64,000 nucleotides of DNA, from positions 1-64,000 of the forward strand of contig CALOAX010000012.1 of NCBI GenBank assembly GCA_942491485.1. The letters are read 5' to 3'. The position numbers were made by a program, and so were the translations under genes. Of this stretch, positions 1 through 9,334 are shown one piece after another; the first letter of the stretch is position 1; every line of letters begins with the position of its first letter. The DNA comes from Desulfoluna sp942491485. Its GTDB lineage: Bacteria; Desulfobacterota; Desulfobacteria; Desulfobacterales; Desulfolunaceae. Under the pieces are notes generated by a model. That model did not search any database, was not told the DNA's origin, and was given only the letters and a program-made list of their open reading frames with translations.

Positions 1-1020
1 GTTACCTCCATGGGGGAAGGTGAGGTGGCGACCCACCTCCATGAGCTGGAAACGGCTTCAGGCGGCGCCATCACGGTCTCTCTCTGCGAGCAGGAGGAGG
101 CAAGCCCCCTCTCCTTTGAGGAGACCCGGATTGAATTGGCTCCGGCCCGGCAGTTCGACGGCAGGCTGCCAGCTCCACAGGTTGTCACCAGTTTTTCAGG
201 CCTTGCCTCTTCCGGTAAAGAATCACGTGAAGCCGACTATGACGCCTGGGTTCATGTAAAACCTGAGGACGACACGCCTGCTGAAGGGATTTTTGCGTTT
301 CCAAAGGGCGCCGCTGCAGGCACCTTCATGCACACCCTCTTTGAGAACATCCCCTTTGACGCCGATGAGGAGGCACGGGAGACCGCCTGTTACGAGATGA
401 CCACGCGTCACGGCTACGATGCAGAAGAGTGGAACGGCGCCATCTCCGGTATGGTGGGGCAGGTCCTTGCCACACCCCTGGAGGCCTCTGGGACCCCCTT
501 TACCCTTGCCGGGGTGTCCGAGAACCACAGGCTCCATGAAATGGAATTTACCTTCCCCCTGAAACGCATCACCCCCGGTGCCCTGAAAGAGGTCCTGGAC
601 CGCTGGGGGTACGGGTACACAGATGTCGGAGAGCTCGCCATGGAAGGGCTCACGTTTTCGCCGATTCAGGGATACCTTAAAGGGTTTGTGGACCTTATCT
701 TTCAGGTGGGAGAGGGCTTCGGCATCATCGACTGGAAGTCCAACCATTTGGGAAACAGCCCGGAACGCTACCACAAAAAGGCCCTGGCCCAGGCCATGAG
801 CGAACACCACTACGGCCTTCAGTACCTGCTCTACACCGTGGCCCTGAACCGTCACCTCTCCCTGAAACTGGGCGAGAGCTACGACTACGACACCCACATG
901 GCCGGGTCCTGGTATATTTTCCTGCGCGGGGTGGACGGCTCCGGCAACGGCATCTTCTTCGACCGGCCGGAGGAGGGCTGCATCCGGGAACTGGATGAGC
1001 TGTTGATTGACATAGCTTGA
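1..1020 (+). CDS. recB: RecB, C-terminal part (exodeoxyribonuclease V beta subunit), cut by window start
   Basis: The reading frame is open from the first base of the window, so only the C-terminal ~340 residues are seen. This part matches the nuclease domain of RecB, which degrades DNA behind the RecBCD helicase until Chi is met. Counting from the first in-frame Met at 10, the expected lambda-exonuclease-fold residues are present: His108 in GTFMHTLFE, Asp228 in LKGFVDLIF, and Asp241/Lys243 in GIIDWKSN, followed by the YGLQYLLYTVALNRHL helix with its QY pair. The catalytic set is therefore complete. recD follows on the same strand but 1.5 kb away, with a convergent gene and a repeat element between them. 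The stop codon lies 17 bp before the left end of that element. recC is presumably upstream of the window, which is inference. Confidence 0.9.
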   Translation, partial: VTSMGEGEVATHLHELETASGGAITVSLCEQEEASPLSFEETRIELAPARQFDGRLPAPQVVTSFSGLASSGKESREADYDAWVHVKPEDDTPAEGIFAFPKGAAAGTFMHTLFENIPFDADEEARETACYEMTTRHGYDAEEWNGAISGMVGQVLATPLEASGTPFTLAGVSENHRLHEMEFTFPLKRITPGALKEVLDRWGYGYTDVGELAMEGLTFSPIQGYLKGFVDLIFQVGEGFGIIDWKSNHLGNSPERYHKKALAQAMSEHHYGLQYLLYTVALNRHLSLKLGESYDYDTHMAGSWYIFLRGVDGSGNGIFFDRPEEGCIRELDELLIDIA

Positions 1021-1036
1021 TAAAGCTAAAAGCGTT

Positions 1037-1731
1037 GCCTCCGGCGGCGAGGTGAGCCACCTCGAAAGCAGGATGCCATTGCGCTTCGCCCTTCGTTCCT
1101 CAGGTCAAATCGCAATGGCGTTCGCTGCGGGCTGCGCCCGCCTCCAATGCCGGTGATTTTGCAAGTGTTGCCACACGTCTCGAAGAGCTGTGGATACGGT
1201 TTGGTAACTCAAACGGCGTCGGTTGAAATCTGGTGCAGGCGGTGAGAGTGGGAAGCAGGGACGTTAAATCGTCAGTACCCCCCAATAAAGCGTGCCTCTG
1301 GCGGTGAGCTGAGCCATCTTGAAAGCAGGATGCCATTGCGCTTCGCCCTTCGTTCCTCAGGGTGAATCGCAATGGCGTTTGCCGCGGGCTGCGCCCGCCT
1401 TCAATGCTGGTGATTTTGCAATTGTTGCCACACGTCTCGAAGAGCTGTGGATACGGTTTGGTAACTCAAACGGCATCGGCTTAAATCTGGCGCAGGCGGA
1501 GAGGGGGAAAAGTTGGGACGGTAAATCGTCAGCATCCCCAAACTATGGTTCGCTGAATGCATCGCATCGAATCTACACGGAAACGAAACGGGTGATGACC
1601 ATTGCAGTGCCCTTAACGTTTGTGTGCTGGGCGAAGCCCGAGCCGAAGGCGAATACAATTTGGCCCGAGGAACGAGGGACAAATTGTATTCGCAATAAGC
1701 TTTCGAGGTGGCTCACCTCGCCGCCGGAGGC
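1037..1731. repeat. Composite intergenic element E1 (module C duplicated at the left end, C at the right end)
   Basis: Left terminus GCCTCCGGCGGC at 1037-1048, right terminus GCCGCCGGAGGC at 1720-1731. The left half, about 250 bp, occurs twice in tandem (about 1037-1286 and 1294-1544) with roughly 85-90% identity by eye. Each copy holds a short hairpin (CGAGGTG-AGC-CACCTCG in copy 1) and then a stem GCCATTGCG/CGCAATGGC around the core CCCTTCGTTCCTCAGG. The right half has perfect 14-bp arms at 1649-1662 and 1680-1693 around a 17-nt core. No coding region is supported in this gap. Confidence 0.85.
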
Positions 1732-1748
1732 TGGCTTTTTGGGGGCGC

Positions 1749-2303
1749 TCAGGGGCGCTTGAAATCGGGCATGGCGGTGAACTGGGTTTGTTCCAGGGCC
1801 ACTTCTGTCTGGAAACGGTCGTTGTCGATGGAGAAGGCGATGCGCCTGTTCTCATGGTAATCGGCATCGATGGTGAGGGTGATGGCACTGGTCAGGGCCA
1901 GGACCTTGGGTTGTCCCCAGAGGATGGAGAGACCGAACTGGGTCTCGATGAGGCGGGTGAACTCGCCGACCACCTGGTTGAACAGCTCGCCGATGCTGTC
2001 CGTCACCTCGTTGGAGGTAAAGTCTTTGACGAGGTCTTCTTTGGGGATACCCATGGAGACCATGTAGCTCTGGTAGAGTTTCACGGCGGTTCGATCGCTG
2101 AAATTGAAGACAATAAGGCCGTTAAAGTCGCCGCTCAGTTGAACGAAGCAGCTGATGTCCGGACGCATGATCAGTTTGGGGATGGTCTGGAGGGTGTCGG
2201 CGTATGCAATCGTTTTCTGGGTGCTGATCTCCAGCACGTAGGTGACGGCCTCGGAGAGAACGGCCGCGATGAGATCTATGGTCGGTGAGTCTGGTTTGTT
2301 CAT
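1749..2303 (-). CDS. DUF3334 / CheX-like protein
   Basis: A 184-residue cytoplasmic protein with no signal peptide or membrane segment. The stretch DSIGELFNQVVGEFTRLI resembles the helix of CheX/CheC-type phosphatases (ExxxExxNxxxG), and the overall pattern, including a PDISCFVQLSGDFNGLIVFNFS segment, matches my recollection of the DUF3334 family found in motile proteobacteria. In CheX the helix dephosphorylates CheY~P; the same role here is inference only. The gene sits alone, convergent with recB and placed between recB and recD, so it interrupts what is normally one operon. The start ATG has only a weak AGG eight bases upstream. The stop codon lies 18 bp from the right end of element E1. 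Confidence 0.6.
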   Translation of the reverse strand: MNKPDSPTIDLIAAVLSEAVTYVLEISTQKTIAYADTLQTIPKLIMRPDISCFVQLSGDFNGLIVFNFSDRTAVKLYQSYMVSMGIPKEDLVKDFTSNEVTDSIGELFNQVVGEFTRLIETQFGLSILWGQPKVLALTSAITLTIDADYHENRRIAFSIDNDRFQTEVALEQTQFTAMPDFKRP

Positions 2304-2500
2304 GAATAAGCCTGTTGAACTGAAAAGGTTAGGGTGGTTTCGTTGCTTGTGACAGCTTTTGAAACGTGTTGATCAAGCCATCTCAATATACACCAATCTG
2401 CGGTTAACCTTAACCGTGAATCGATATCGGGTAGCGAGGCGTTTCTGACGTCGACTTTATACAAGGCGCTATTTTATCACAATGAGGAAGAGTTGATCCA

Positions 2501-4324
2501 ATGAATTCAAAGCAGGAAACCATGGAGCAGTCGGGGTGGGGGGAGTTGATGGAACAGGGGTTTTCCCTCACAGATTTGACCTTCGCCTCTTTTCTGGCCC
2601 AGCGACATGGGCGGGATACATCGGTTTTTCTGGCGGGTGCCCTGGTAAGCCGCGAGAGCCGAAACGGGCATGTCTGTATCGATTTAAACCGGTTTGCGGG
2701 ATTTTCTGTTGAGGCGTATTCCAGCCCGGGTGACGGCACAGCCTGGGGCGAGCTTCTTCAGGAGTTGGGTGTGGCGGGCAGTGAAGAGGAGGAGACGCTT
2801 CTGGTGCTGGATCATCGGGGGCGGCTCTATTTGCGGCGGCTCTATCGGTTTCAGCAGGAGGTGGCCGCTTACATGGTCAGGGATAGCCGACTCCCCAACC
2901 TGACGGCAGAAGAGCTTGAAGCGCTGAAGGGTGGACTGGGTCACTATTTTTCCGAGACCACGGATGGAGAGCTGGATCGGCAGAAGCTCGCGGCTGCCGT
3001 GGCATTGATAAATCGGTTTTGCGTGATCTCCGGCGGCCCCGGCACCGGAAAGACCACAACCGTTTACAAGATTCTCTCCCTTCTTGTGGAGCAGCATCAA
3101 AGACGCAAGAACGGCTCTCCGGCCATCGCCTTAGTGGCCCCCACCGGCAAAGCGGCGGCCCGACTCATGGAGTCCATGACTGGGGCCGCCAAGCGGCTTT
3201 CCGTAAGTGAGGAGGTGAAAAAGGCCCTGCCGAAAGAGGCCTCAACCATCCACCGGCTCCTGGGCAGCCTGGGACGTGGGCGACGGGATCTCTTCCGTAA
3301 GCATGACACCCTTGCTTACGATATTGTCGTTCTGGACGAGGCATCCATGGTCGATCTTCCCCTCATGGGACGCCTTGTACGGGCCTTGTCCCCCTCCACC
3401 CGGTTGATTCTCATGGGGGACAAGAACCAGCTCGCCTCGGTGGAGGCAGGGTCTGTGATGGGGGACCTGTGTTACGGAAAGAAGGGGGATTCTGTTTCGC
3501 CCACGTGTGGGGATACCCTGTTGATGTTGATGGGAGAGCAGCTTCCCGTGAGTGCCTCGCTTTCCCCCCTTGCCGATGCCGTGACGACCCTTACCAAAAG
3601 TTACCGCTTCGGTGCCTGCCCGGGCATCGGTCAGGCTGCCGATGCCGCCAATCGTGGGGATGCCCGTTCTCTTTCCAGGGTGACATCGTCGGGCTTTTCC
3701 CTGATGTCTCCAGTTGATGGTGAGAATCCCATGGCCTGGATTGAGTCCATGGTACGGAACCGCCTTGCGGGGTATGCCCGATTGACCGACCCCCATGAGA
3801 TGCTGGGGGCCTTGGACCGGTTCAGGATTCTCTGCGCGGTTCGAAAAGGCCATTATGGTGTCACACGCATCAACCGCCTGGTGGAACGATGCCTCGGATT
3901 TTCCGGGGCTGACATCTGGTACCCGGGCCGCCCCGTGATGGTAACGGAGAACGATTACACCCTTGGGCTCTTTAACGGGGACACGGGCATCACCGTCCGC
4001 AGAGACGGTGACCTGGCGGTGGCCTTTCCAGATGGGGACGGAGGCATGCGTCATATCCATTGCGCACGGCTTCCCTCGGTGGAGACGGTCTTTGCCATGA
4101 CGATCCATAAGAGCCAGGGGTCTGAATTTAATCACGTGTTGCTTTTGCTTCCCGACACCGACTCGCCGGTCCTCACCCGGGAGCTGGTCTACACCGGAAT
4201 CACCCGTGCGCGGGAGGAGGTGGCTGTGTGGAGCGCCCCGGAGATCCTTGAACGATCCCTTTCAAGGCGCACCCAAAGGGCTTCGGGCTTGCGGGAAAGG
4301 CTTTGGGGGGACGGTGCGAGGTAA
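2501..4324 (+). CDS. recD: RecD, exodeoxyribonuclease V alpha subunit (5'-3' helicase)
   Basis: 607 residues, nearly the length of E. coli RecD (608). It is the superfamily 1B helicase subunit that unwinds DNA 5' to 3' in RecBCD. Walker A is GGPGTGKT at residues 178-185, Walker B is VVLDEASMVD, followed by a GDKNQLASVEAG motif. The C-terminal motifs TIHKSQGSEF and LVYTGITRAREEVAVW are those of RecD/UvrD-type helicases. The ~110 residues before the ATPase core fit the RecB-binding domain. AGGAAGAG precedes the ATG by eight bases. Presence with recB implies a RecBCD pathway rather than AddAB. The next gene downstream is 620 bp away behind repeat element E2. Confidence 0.93.
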   Translation: MNSKQETMEQSGWGELMEQGFSLTDLTFASFLAQRHGRDTSVFLAGALVSRESRNGHVCIDLNRFAGFSVEAYSSPGDGTAWGELLQELGVAGSEEEETLLVLDHRGRLYLRRLYRFQQEVAAYMVRDSRLPNLTAEELEALKGGLGHYFSETTDGELDRQKLAAAVALINRFCVISGGPGTGKTTTVYKILSLLVEQHQRRKNGSPAIALVAPTGKAAARLMESMTGAAKRLSVSEEVKKALPKEASTIHRLLGSLGRGRRDLFRKHDTLAYDIVVLDEASMVDLPLMGRLVRALSPSTRLILMGDKNQLASVEAGSVMGDLCYGKKGDSVSPTCGDTLLMLMGEQLPVSASLSPLADAVTTLTKSYRFGACPGIGQAADAANRGDARSLSRVTSSGFSLMSPVDGENPMAWIESMVRNRLAGYARLTDPHEMLGALDRFRILCAVRKGHYGVTRINRLVERCLGFSGADIWYPGRPVMVTENDYTLGLFNGDTGITVRRDGDLAVAFPDGDGGMRHIHCARLPSVETVFAMTIHKSQGSEFNHVLLLLPDTDSPVLTRELVYTGITRAREEVAVWSAPEILERSLSRRTQRASGLRERLWGDGAR

Positions 4325-4347
4325 CGGGATCAAGACAGGCAAACGCA

Positions 4348-4747
4348 GCCTCCGGCGGCCAGGTGGGGGCACCTGGAAACCTTGTGGCGAATGCATGAGG
4401 GGTGTCGTAACGTGATCGTTCTCGATGCATTCGCGTGACAGGTGTCGCCGGCAACCGCTACCGCAATATAGGCGGGTCTCAACGTCCGATTTCGTCATCC
4501 CCGACTGCTCGGGTTATCCGAAGGGACAGGAAATCAGCTATGCCTCCGGCGGGTCGCTTTTTGAAAAAAGCTCCGCAAAAACGTTTCGGTTGTGATTCCC
4601 TTAGCCCCTGCGGGGGCTAAGGGAATCACAGACTCGTTAAGCCCAAACGGCATGGATTGCGGACATCTGCGAAGCAATCGAAACTGTGCTCAAAACCTGT
4701 TTGTCAAACTTTTCAAAAGTTTGGCCCCCGGCAGGGCCGCCGGAGGC
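4348..4747. repeat. Composite intergenic element E2 (nested)
   Basis: Left terminus GCCTCCGGCGGC at 4348-4359 followed by hairpin CCAGGTG-GGGG-CACCTGG; right terminus GCCGCCGGAGGC at 4736-4747 carrying module A in reverse (palindrome CAAACTTTTGAAAAGTTTG). A second forward terminus, GCCTCCGGCGGG at 4542, starts a module D copy. This suggests one element (4542-4747) beside or inside another. An 18-bp perfect hairpin lies at 4591-4630. Nothing coding is visible between recD and the TPP enzyme. Confidence 0.8.
4591..4630. repeat. 18-bp perfect inverted repeat with TGCG loop
   Basis: TGTGATTCCCTTAGCCCC (4591-4608) pairs with 4613-4630 without mismatch around the loop TGCG. It has no T-run, so it is not a classical terminator. 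It sits inside element E2, just after a module D half. Confidence 0.85.
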
Positions 4748-4947
4748 ACAAGCCGATCCCTGCCGGGTTCATATCCCAATCTCCCCTAAATCTGTATAGC
4801 CCCCTCTTCAACATGATGTCCCAGGAAAACAAGTAGCTCCACATGAGCTTTCCTGGTTGTGATTTTTGCCTGCGTACTTATATTTTTAAATGATGACAAC
4901 CGGTTGATAACGTACGGGGATCATTCACCACCAGCAGGGAGGCTGTG

Positions 4948-6492
4948 ATGAGAGCAGCAGATCTTGTAATCAGTGCGGCGGGAGCCGCTGGAATACGATA
5001 TTGTTTTGCCAACCCGGGCACCACGGAGATGCCCCTTGTGGAGGCCTTTGACCGTGTGGAGGGTGTGAGGCCGGTTCTGTGTACGTTCGAGGGGGTTGCC
5101 ACAGGTGCGGCGGACGGGTATGCCCGCATGGCAGGTGTGCCGGGGTTGACCCTGCTTCACCTGGGGCCGGGGTATGCCAACGGCATTGCCAATCTTCACA
5201 ACGCGAGAAGGGCCCGGAGCCCCATTGTCAATCTCATCGGCGAGCACTCCACGGATCACCGTGCCTTTGATCCGCCCCTGGCCATGCCCATTGAGGCCCT
5301 GGCGGCATCCCTTCCGGGCCATGTGCGGACGGTGATGGCCGCAGGGGATGCCGGAGGGGCCTTTGCTGAGTGTTACCATGAGGCCACACGGGGCCTTATC
5401 TCCCATCTGGTGTTTGCCCATGATCTTCAGGCCCTCGAGGTAGAGGGTGGGGTGCCGTTTCTGACACGGGCCCGGCTGGAAAAGGTACCCACGGACCTTG
5501 TTGAACGTGTGGCCCGGGACCTTCGAGGGGCGAGGAGTCCTGCCATCATTCTCGGGGGAGAGGCGTTGAGCGGTGAGGGCCTGCGGCTTTCCGGCCAGGT
5601 GGCAGAGGCGTGCGGAGCGATTCTTTTCCATGAAACCTTTACTGCCCGTATGGAGCGGGGTGCCGGCATTCCAAGTCCCGTGAGGTTGCCGTACTTTCCC
5701 GAATCGGCACGTGATGCGTTGAAGGCTCACGATGTGGTGGTGCTGGTGGGCGTGCCTTCCCCTGTGGGTTTTTTCGGGTATCCGGGGGAGAGCGGTTCCC
5801 TCATCGAAGGGGGGCGGGAGAGACGGCTTTGCCGTCCCGAAGAGGATGTCATGGGAGCCCTTACCCATCTTTCTGAAGCCCTGGGGGTTTCTTCCTCTTC
5901 TCCGGGGTTTTCCGGGCCGGATTACCATGTTCCTGAATTGCCTGTTGGGGCCCTTACCATCGAATCCCTTGGCCAGGCCTTTGCTGCCCTGCAGCCCGAA
6001 GAGGCCATTGTGGTCGATGAGGGCATTACCTCGGGCTTTTTTTATCAGCCCCTGGCCGCCCGCGTCGCTCCCCACACCACCCTCACCATCACAGGCGGTG
6101 CCATCGGTTGCGGAATTCCCCTGGCCATCGGCGCGGCCCTGGCCTGCCCGGATCGCCCCGTTCTTGGCCTTCAGGCCGATGGGAGCGCGCTGTTCACCGT
6201 CCAGGGGCTCTGGACCCAGGCCCGTGAGAACCTCAACATCAAAACCGTCATCTGCTCCAACAGGAAATACGATATCCTGAAGCTTGAAGTGGCAAGGAGT
6301 GGCAATACGGAGCCGGGTCCCATGACTCAGTCACTGACGGACCTGTGTCGTCCGGATATCGGTTGGGTGGACATCGCCAGGGGGTTCGGGATTCCGGCTC
6401 TTTCGGCTGGAACGTCAGAAGATTTTTCCAGGGCGCTCCAGGCTGCCTTGGCTGAACCGGGACCGTTTCTTGTGGAGGCGGTTCTCGGCTGA
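4948..6492 (+). CDS. Thiamine-pyrophosphate enzyme, acetolactate synthase large-subunit-like
   Basis: 514 residues with the three-domain layout of the acetolactate synthase / benzoylformate decarboxylase family. The N-terminal domain has FANPGTTEMPLVEAF and FEGVATGAADGYARMAG, where the Glu before GVATGA is the residue that activates the TPP aminopyrimidine. The C-terminal TPP/Mg site is ADGSALFTVQGLW followed after about 25 residues by a single N (ICSNRKYD) in place of the usual NN; the first Gly of the GDG motif is Ala. No small regulatory subunit gene is adjacent, so this is probably a stand-alone decarboxylase or ligase and not IlvB; the substrate cannot be told. ATG at 4948 is chosen over GTG at 4945 because GGGAGG ends five bases before it. 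Confidence 0.75.
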   Translation: MRAADLVISAAGAAGIRYCFANPGTTEMPLVEAFDRVEGVRPVLCTFEGVATGAADGYARMAGVPGLTLLHLGPGYANGIANLHNARRARSPIVNLIGEHSTDHRAFDPPLAMPIEALAASLPGHVRTVMAAGDAGGAFAECYHEATRGLISHLVFAHDLQALEVEGGVPFLTRARLEKVPTDLVERVARDLRGARSPAIILGGEALSGEGLRLSGQVAEACGAILFHETFTARMERGAGIPSPVRLPYFPESARDALKAHDVVVLVGVPSPVGFFGYPGESGSLIEGGRERRLCRPEEDVMGALTHLSEALGVSSSSPGFSGPDYHVPELPVGALTIESLGQAFAALQPEEAIVVDEGITSGFFYQPLAARVAPHTTLTITGGAIGCGIPLAIGAALACPDRPVLGLQADGSALFTVQGLWTQARENLNIKTVICSNRKYDILKLEVARSGNTEPGPMTQSLTDLCRPDIGWVDIARGFGIPALSAGTSEDFSRALQAALAEPGPFLVEAVLG

Positions 6493-6579
6493 CTCGGGCA
6501 GCCCTGCGCGGGGCAATTCATTGCAACGAAAAAAAACATCACTTCGGTTCGAAGGGTGTTGACCATAAGGGAGGGCATC

Positions 6580-7319
6580 ATGCGTTACGTTATCATCCTG
6601 ATTATCACTCTGTTGTTGTCGGTATCCGGGCATGCCGACACGGGGGCTGCGGTTCGCTATGAGGTGGGTGGTGAGAATTATGAGGGATTCTATATTTCTG
6701 CAGGTAAAAAAGCCCCCTTTGTGTTTCTCCTCCATGACTGGGACGGGGTGACGGAATATGAGGTGAAACGGGCCCGCATGCTGGCGGACTTAGGGTATAC
6801 CGTGTTTGTGGCTGACCTGTTTGGTACCGGCGTCAGGCCGACAAGGGTGAAGGACAAGATGGCCCATACAGGTGAGCTATATAAAGATCGTGACAAGATG
6901 CGGGGTTTGATGGTGGGTGCATTGAAGGAGGCCCGATCCCGAGGCGCTGATCTCTCCAACGCTGTGGCGGCCGGCTATTGCTTCGGGGGCGCGGCTGTCC
7001 TCGAATTGGCCCGAGCCGGTGTTGATTTCAGAGGCTTTGCCGTCTTTCATGGTGGCCTCAAGACCCCTGATGGGCAGGATTACAGCAAGGTAAAAGCTGA
7101 GGTTCTTGTGATGCACGGTTCCGCCGACTCTGCCGTGACCCTGGATGACTTTGCCGCGCTGGCGACAGAGCTCAATGCCATCGGCATCAGGCATGAGATG
7201 ATCACCTATGGGGGGCTCCCCATGCCTTTACAGTCTTCGGGGGCCAGCGATATCACGCGGAGGCGGATAAAAAATCGTGGGATCGTTTTCTGCGCTTTCT
7301 TGAGGAGAAGACACCGTAG
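6580..7319 (+). pseudogene. Dienelactone hydrolase family protein, frameshifted at a G6 run
   Basis: An exported alpha/beta hydrolase: residues 1-19 are a signal peptide (LIITLLLSVSGHA), then FVFLLHDWDGV and the nucleophile elbow GYCFGG (Cys134), with Asp183 in HGSADSAV. AAGGGAGGG precedes the ATG. After Tyr210 the frame as read leaves the family and runs into an unrelated tail ending at 7464. Adding one G to the six at 7210-7215 restores APHAFTVFGGQRYHAEADKK and so on to a stop at 7317-7319, which is the expected family C-terminus with the catalytic His just after the shift. The protein as read therefore lacks that His. Either the base is missing in the assembly or the gene is broken. Intact length would be about 246 residues. 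Substrate unknown. Confidence 0.75.
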
Positions 7320-7522
7320 TCGATACGATGCAAGGTCAATTTCACCCCTGATGAGTGACACACCAACCCGGGGGTGTGATTCTAATTTCCAAGGGTCGTT
7401 TACAAGGCCTCACGTTCTGCTAATCCAATCTTCACAATCGACCAGTATATCACCACATACATGAGTGTTGAGTCTGTATTGGGTTGTCATATGCTGTAAC
7501 GATGGGGGGAGGGAGAGGTCTT

Positions 7523-9235
7523 GTGGGCATCGCAAAAAAGAACCTTGCACTTGTATCGATTAGTTTGATGGTATTTGCCGTTGTGACTGTTCTCATCACC
7601 ACGGCATCACTTCGAGAGCGCAGTCAGGCGGAAATTCAGTCGTTTCGGAGTCGGGTACTCGGGGAACGAAAAGGGCAGATTCAAGACCTTGTCAACGCGT
7701 CCTTTTCGATCTTTGAGACCGCCAATTTCTATGAGGACGCCCTTCGTGCCCTCTCGGCCACACGGTTCGGGGAGGATGAGGCGAATTATTTCGGGGTGGT
7801 GGATCGAAGCGGCATCATCATGATGCATCCCGTTGACAAAGCCCTGGAGCTGCAAAATGTTTCCGATGTCAGCGATGCCGCCTGGCAGGAGTTCTGGAAG
7901 AAAACTGAGGCCCTGATATCCGAAGGGGAGGGGGGCTTTATCGAACATGCCTGGCCCCACCCCCAGACCGGGAAAACGGTGCGGAAACTCTCCTATGTAA
8001 AACTCTACAAACCATGGGACTGGATTCTGTATACCGGCATTTACCTGGATGACATCGATGCGATGGTTACCGCAAAGGAAGCGGGGGTGGCATCGGCGTT
8101 TAGGGCGCAGCTCAGGAAACTGCTTATTGCCACCGTGGTGTGTTTGCTGCTCACAGGGGGGATCAGCGGCTGGCTTTCACGGCGGCTTGTCCGCCCGATT
8201 CATCAGGTAACGACAAAACTTGGCGAACTGGCTTCCGGAGACGCGGATCTCACCACGCGGCTTACTGTGCAGACCCGGGATGAGTTGGGCACCCTTGTCT
8301 TGAACGTCAATGCCATTATGGATCGATTTCAGCATGTCTTTCTGGCCATTGCAGACAATGCGGAGCATCTGAACGGAGCCTCCACGGATTTAATCCACCT
8401 TTCCGGGTGCATGGCCGAAGATGCGGTTGCTGCCAACAGGCAATCCACCATTCTTGCTGACGCGTCAAGGACCCTTAATGAAGAGATGCGCCGGGTGGGG
8501 GGGATTATGGCCGAAGCCTGTCATGAAGGTCTGGCCATATTCGATGCCGCCGGGAAGATGGCAGAGGCCATTCACGGCATTTCAGGGCAAACGGCTGAAG
8601 CGAGGCAGAAGGCGGAGTCGGCGGTTGCACGAACCCGTGAAGCGGCTGATGAGGCGGAGCGCTTGGGTGAGGGTGCACGGTCCATCGGTGAAATTACGGA
8701 TGCCATCAACGACATTTCAGACCAGACCCATCTCCTTGCCCTTAACGCCACCATTGAGGCTGCCCGTGCCGGTGAAGCGGGCAGGGGGTTCTCCGTGGTG
8801 GCAGGGGAAATCAAGAACCTGGCCGCTCAAACCGCGGCATCCACCCATGAGATCGATGATAAAATCGTCAGGATTCAGGATGCGGCCCATGCCACAGTGA
8901 AAACCATGAAGGAGGTGACCCTGCAGATTGACCTGATTTGTTCCCGTATTGAAGGGATCGATGGGGCTGTTGCGGTTCAGACAGAGAACGGGCAGCAGGT
9001 GTCGGAGTACCTTCGAAAAGCCACAGACGAGCTGGAAGAAGGGGCAAACGCTGTGGAAGTAACCTCCGGTGTTGCGGAAAACATGGGGGATGCGGTCTCC
9101 GGGAACCGGGTTCTTTCGGAAAAGATATCGGCAAACAGTCACAATGTAGAGAAAAGCGCACAGGTTCTGGCGAACCTTTCCCGAATGCTCGGGGAGATGA
9201 CATCGGGACTTCGAATGCACGAGAAGGCTGCCTGA
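7523..9235 (+). CDS. Methyl-accepting chemotaxis protein with Cache sensor
   Basis: A transmembrane chemoreceptor. An N-terminal membrane helix (LALVSISLMVFAVVTVLITTA) is followed by a periplasmic domain of about 160 residues with single-Cache features (NYFGVVDRSGIIMMHP, YVKLYKPWDWILYTGIYLDDID), a second helix (LLIATVVCLLLTGGISGWL), a HAMP domain starting RRLVRPIHQVT, and a signalling domain whose hairpin tip reads NDISDQTHLLALNATIEAARAG and continues RGFSVVAGEIKNLA, the CheA/CheW-binding region. The Cache domain suggests sensing of a small carboxylate or amino acid, which is inference. GTG 7523 is favoured because GGGAGAGG lies just upstream; ATG 7502 and TTG 7484 are alternatives. It ends at a shared terminator with the convergent hydrolase. 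Confidence 0.9.
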   Translation: MGIAKKNLALVSISLMVFAVVTVLITTASLRERSQAEIQSFRSRVLGERKGQIQDLVNASFSIFETANFYEDALRALSATRFGEDEANYFGVVDRSGIIMMHPVDKALELQNVSDVSDAAWQEFWKKTEALISEGEGGFIEHAWPHPQTGKTVRKLSYVKLYKPWDWILYTGIYLDDIDAMVTAKEAGVASAFRAQLRKLLIATVVCLLLTGGISGWLSRRLVRPIHQVTTKLGELASGDADLTTRLTVQTRDELGTLVLNVNAIMDRFQHVFLAIADNAEHLNGASTDLIHLSGCMAEDAVAANRQSTILADASRTLNEEMRRVGGIMAEACHEGLAIFDAAGKMAEAIHGISGQTAEARQKAESAVARTREAADEAERLGEGARSIGEITDAINDISDQTHLLALNATIEAARAGEAGRGFSVVAGEIKNLAAQTAASTHEIDDKIVRIQDAAHATVKTMKEVTLQIDLICSRIEGIDGAVAVQTENGQQVSEYLRKATDELEEGANAVEVTSGVAENMGDAVSGNRVLSEKISANSHNVEKSAQVLANLSRMLGEMTSGLRMHEKAA

Positions 9236-9272
9236 CGCGTATGGCGATATTGCTTTCTCAATGTATCAGATG

Positions 9273-9315
9273 AAAGGGGCCGGGTCCTGTAAAGGGATCC
9301 GGCCCTTTTCATTTT
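9273..9315. terminator. Bidirectional rho-independent terminator
   Basis: Stem AAAGGGGCCGGGTCC paired with GGATCCGGCCCTTTT (one G-T pair), followed by a T-rich tail on the plus strand and CCTTTCATC on the minus. It lies between the convergent chemoreceptor and hydrolase genes. Confidence 0.7.
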
Positions 9316-9334
9316 AGGGAACGGTGTGATGGTT

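Noticed and set aside
1037..1731. Tandem repeats as a CRISPR array or integron attC sites
   Set aside because: Repeat length is about 250 bp with no short spacers; no integrase core sites (GTTRRRY/RYYYAAC) and no cassette-like genes.
1319..1762. 147-codon open frame within E1
   Set aside because: It lies wholly in the tandem repeat and right half of the element and shows no protein-like composition or start signal.
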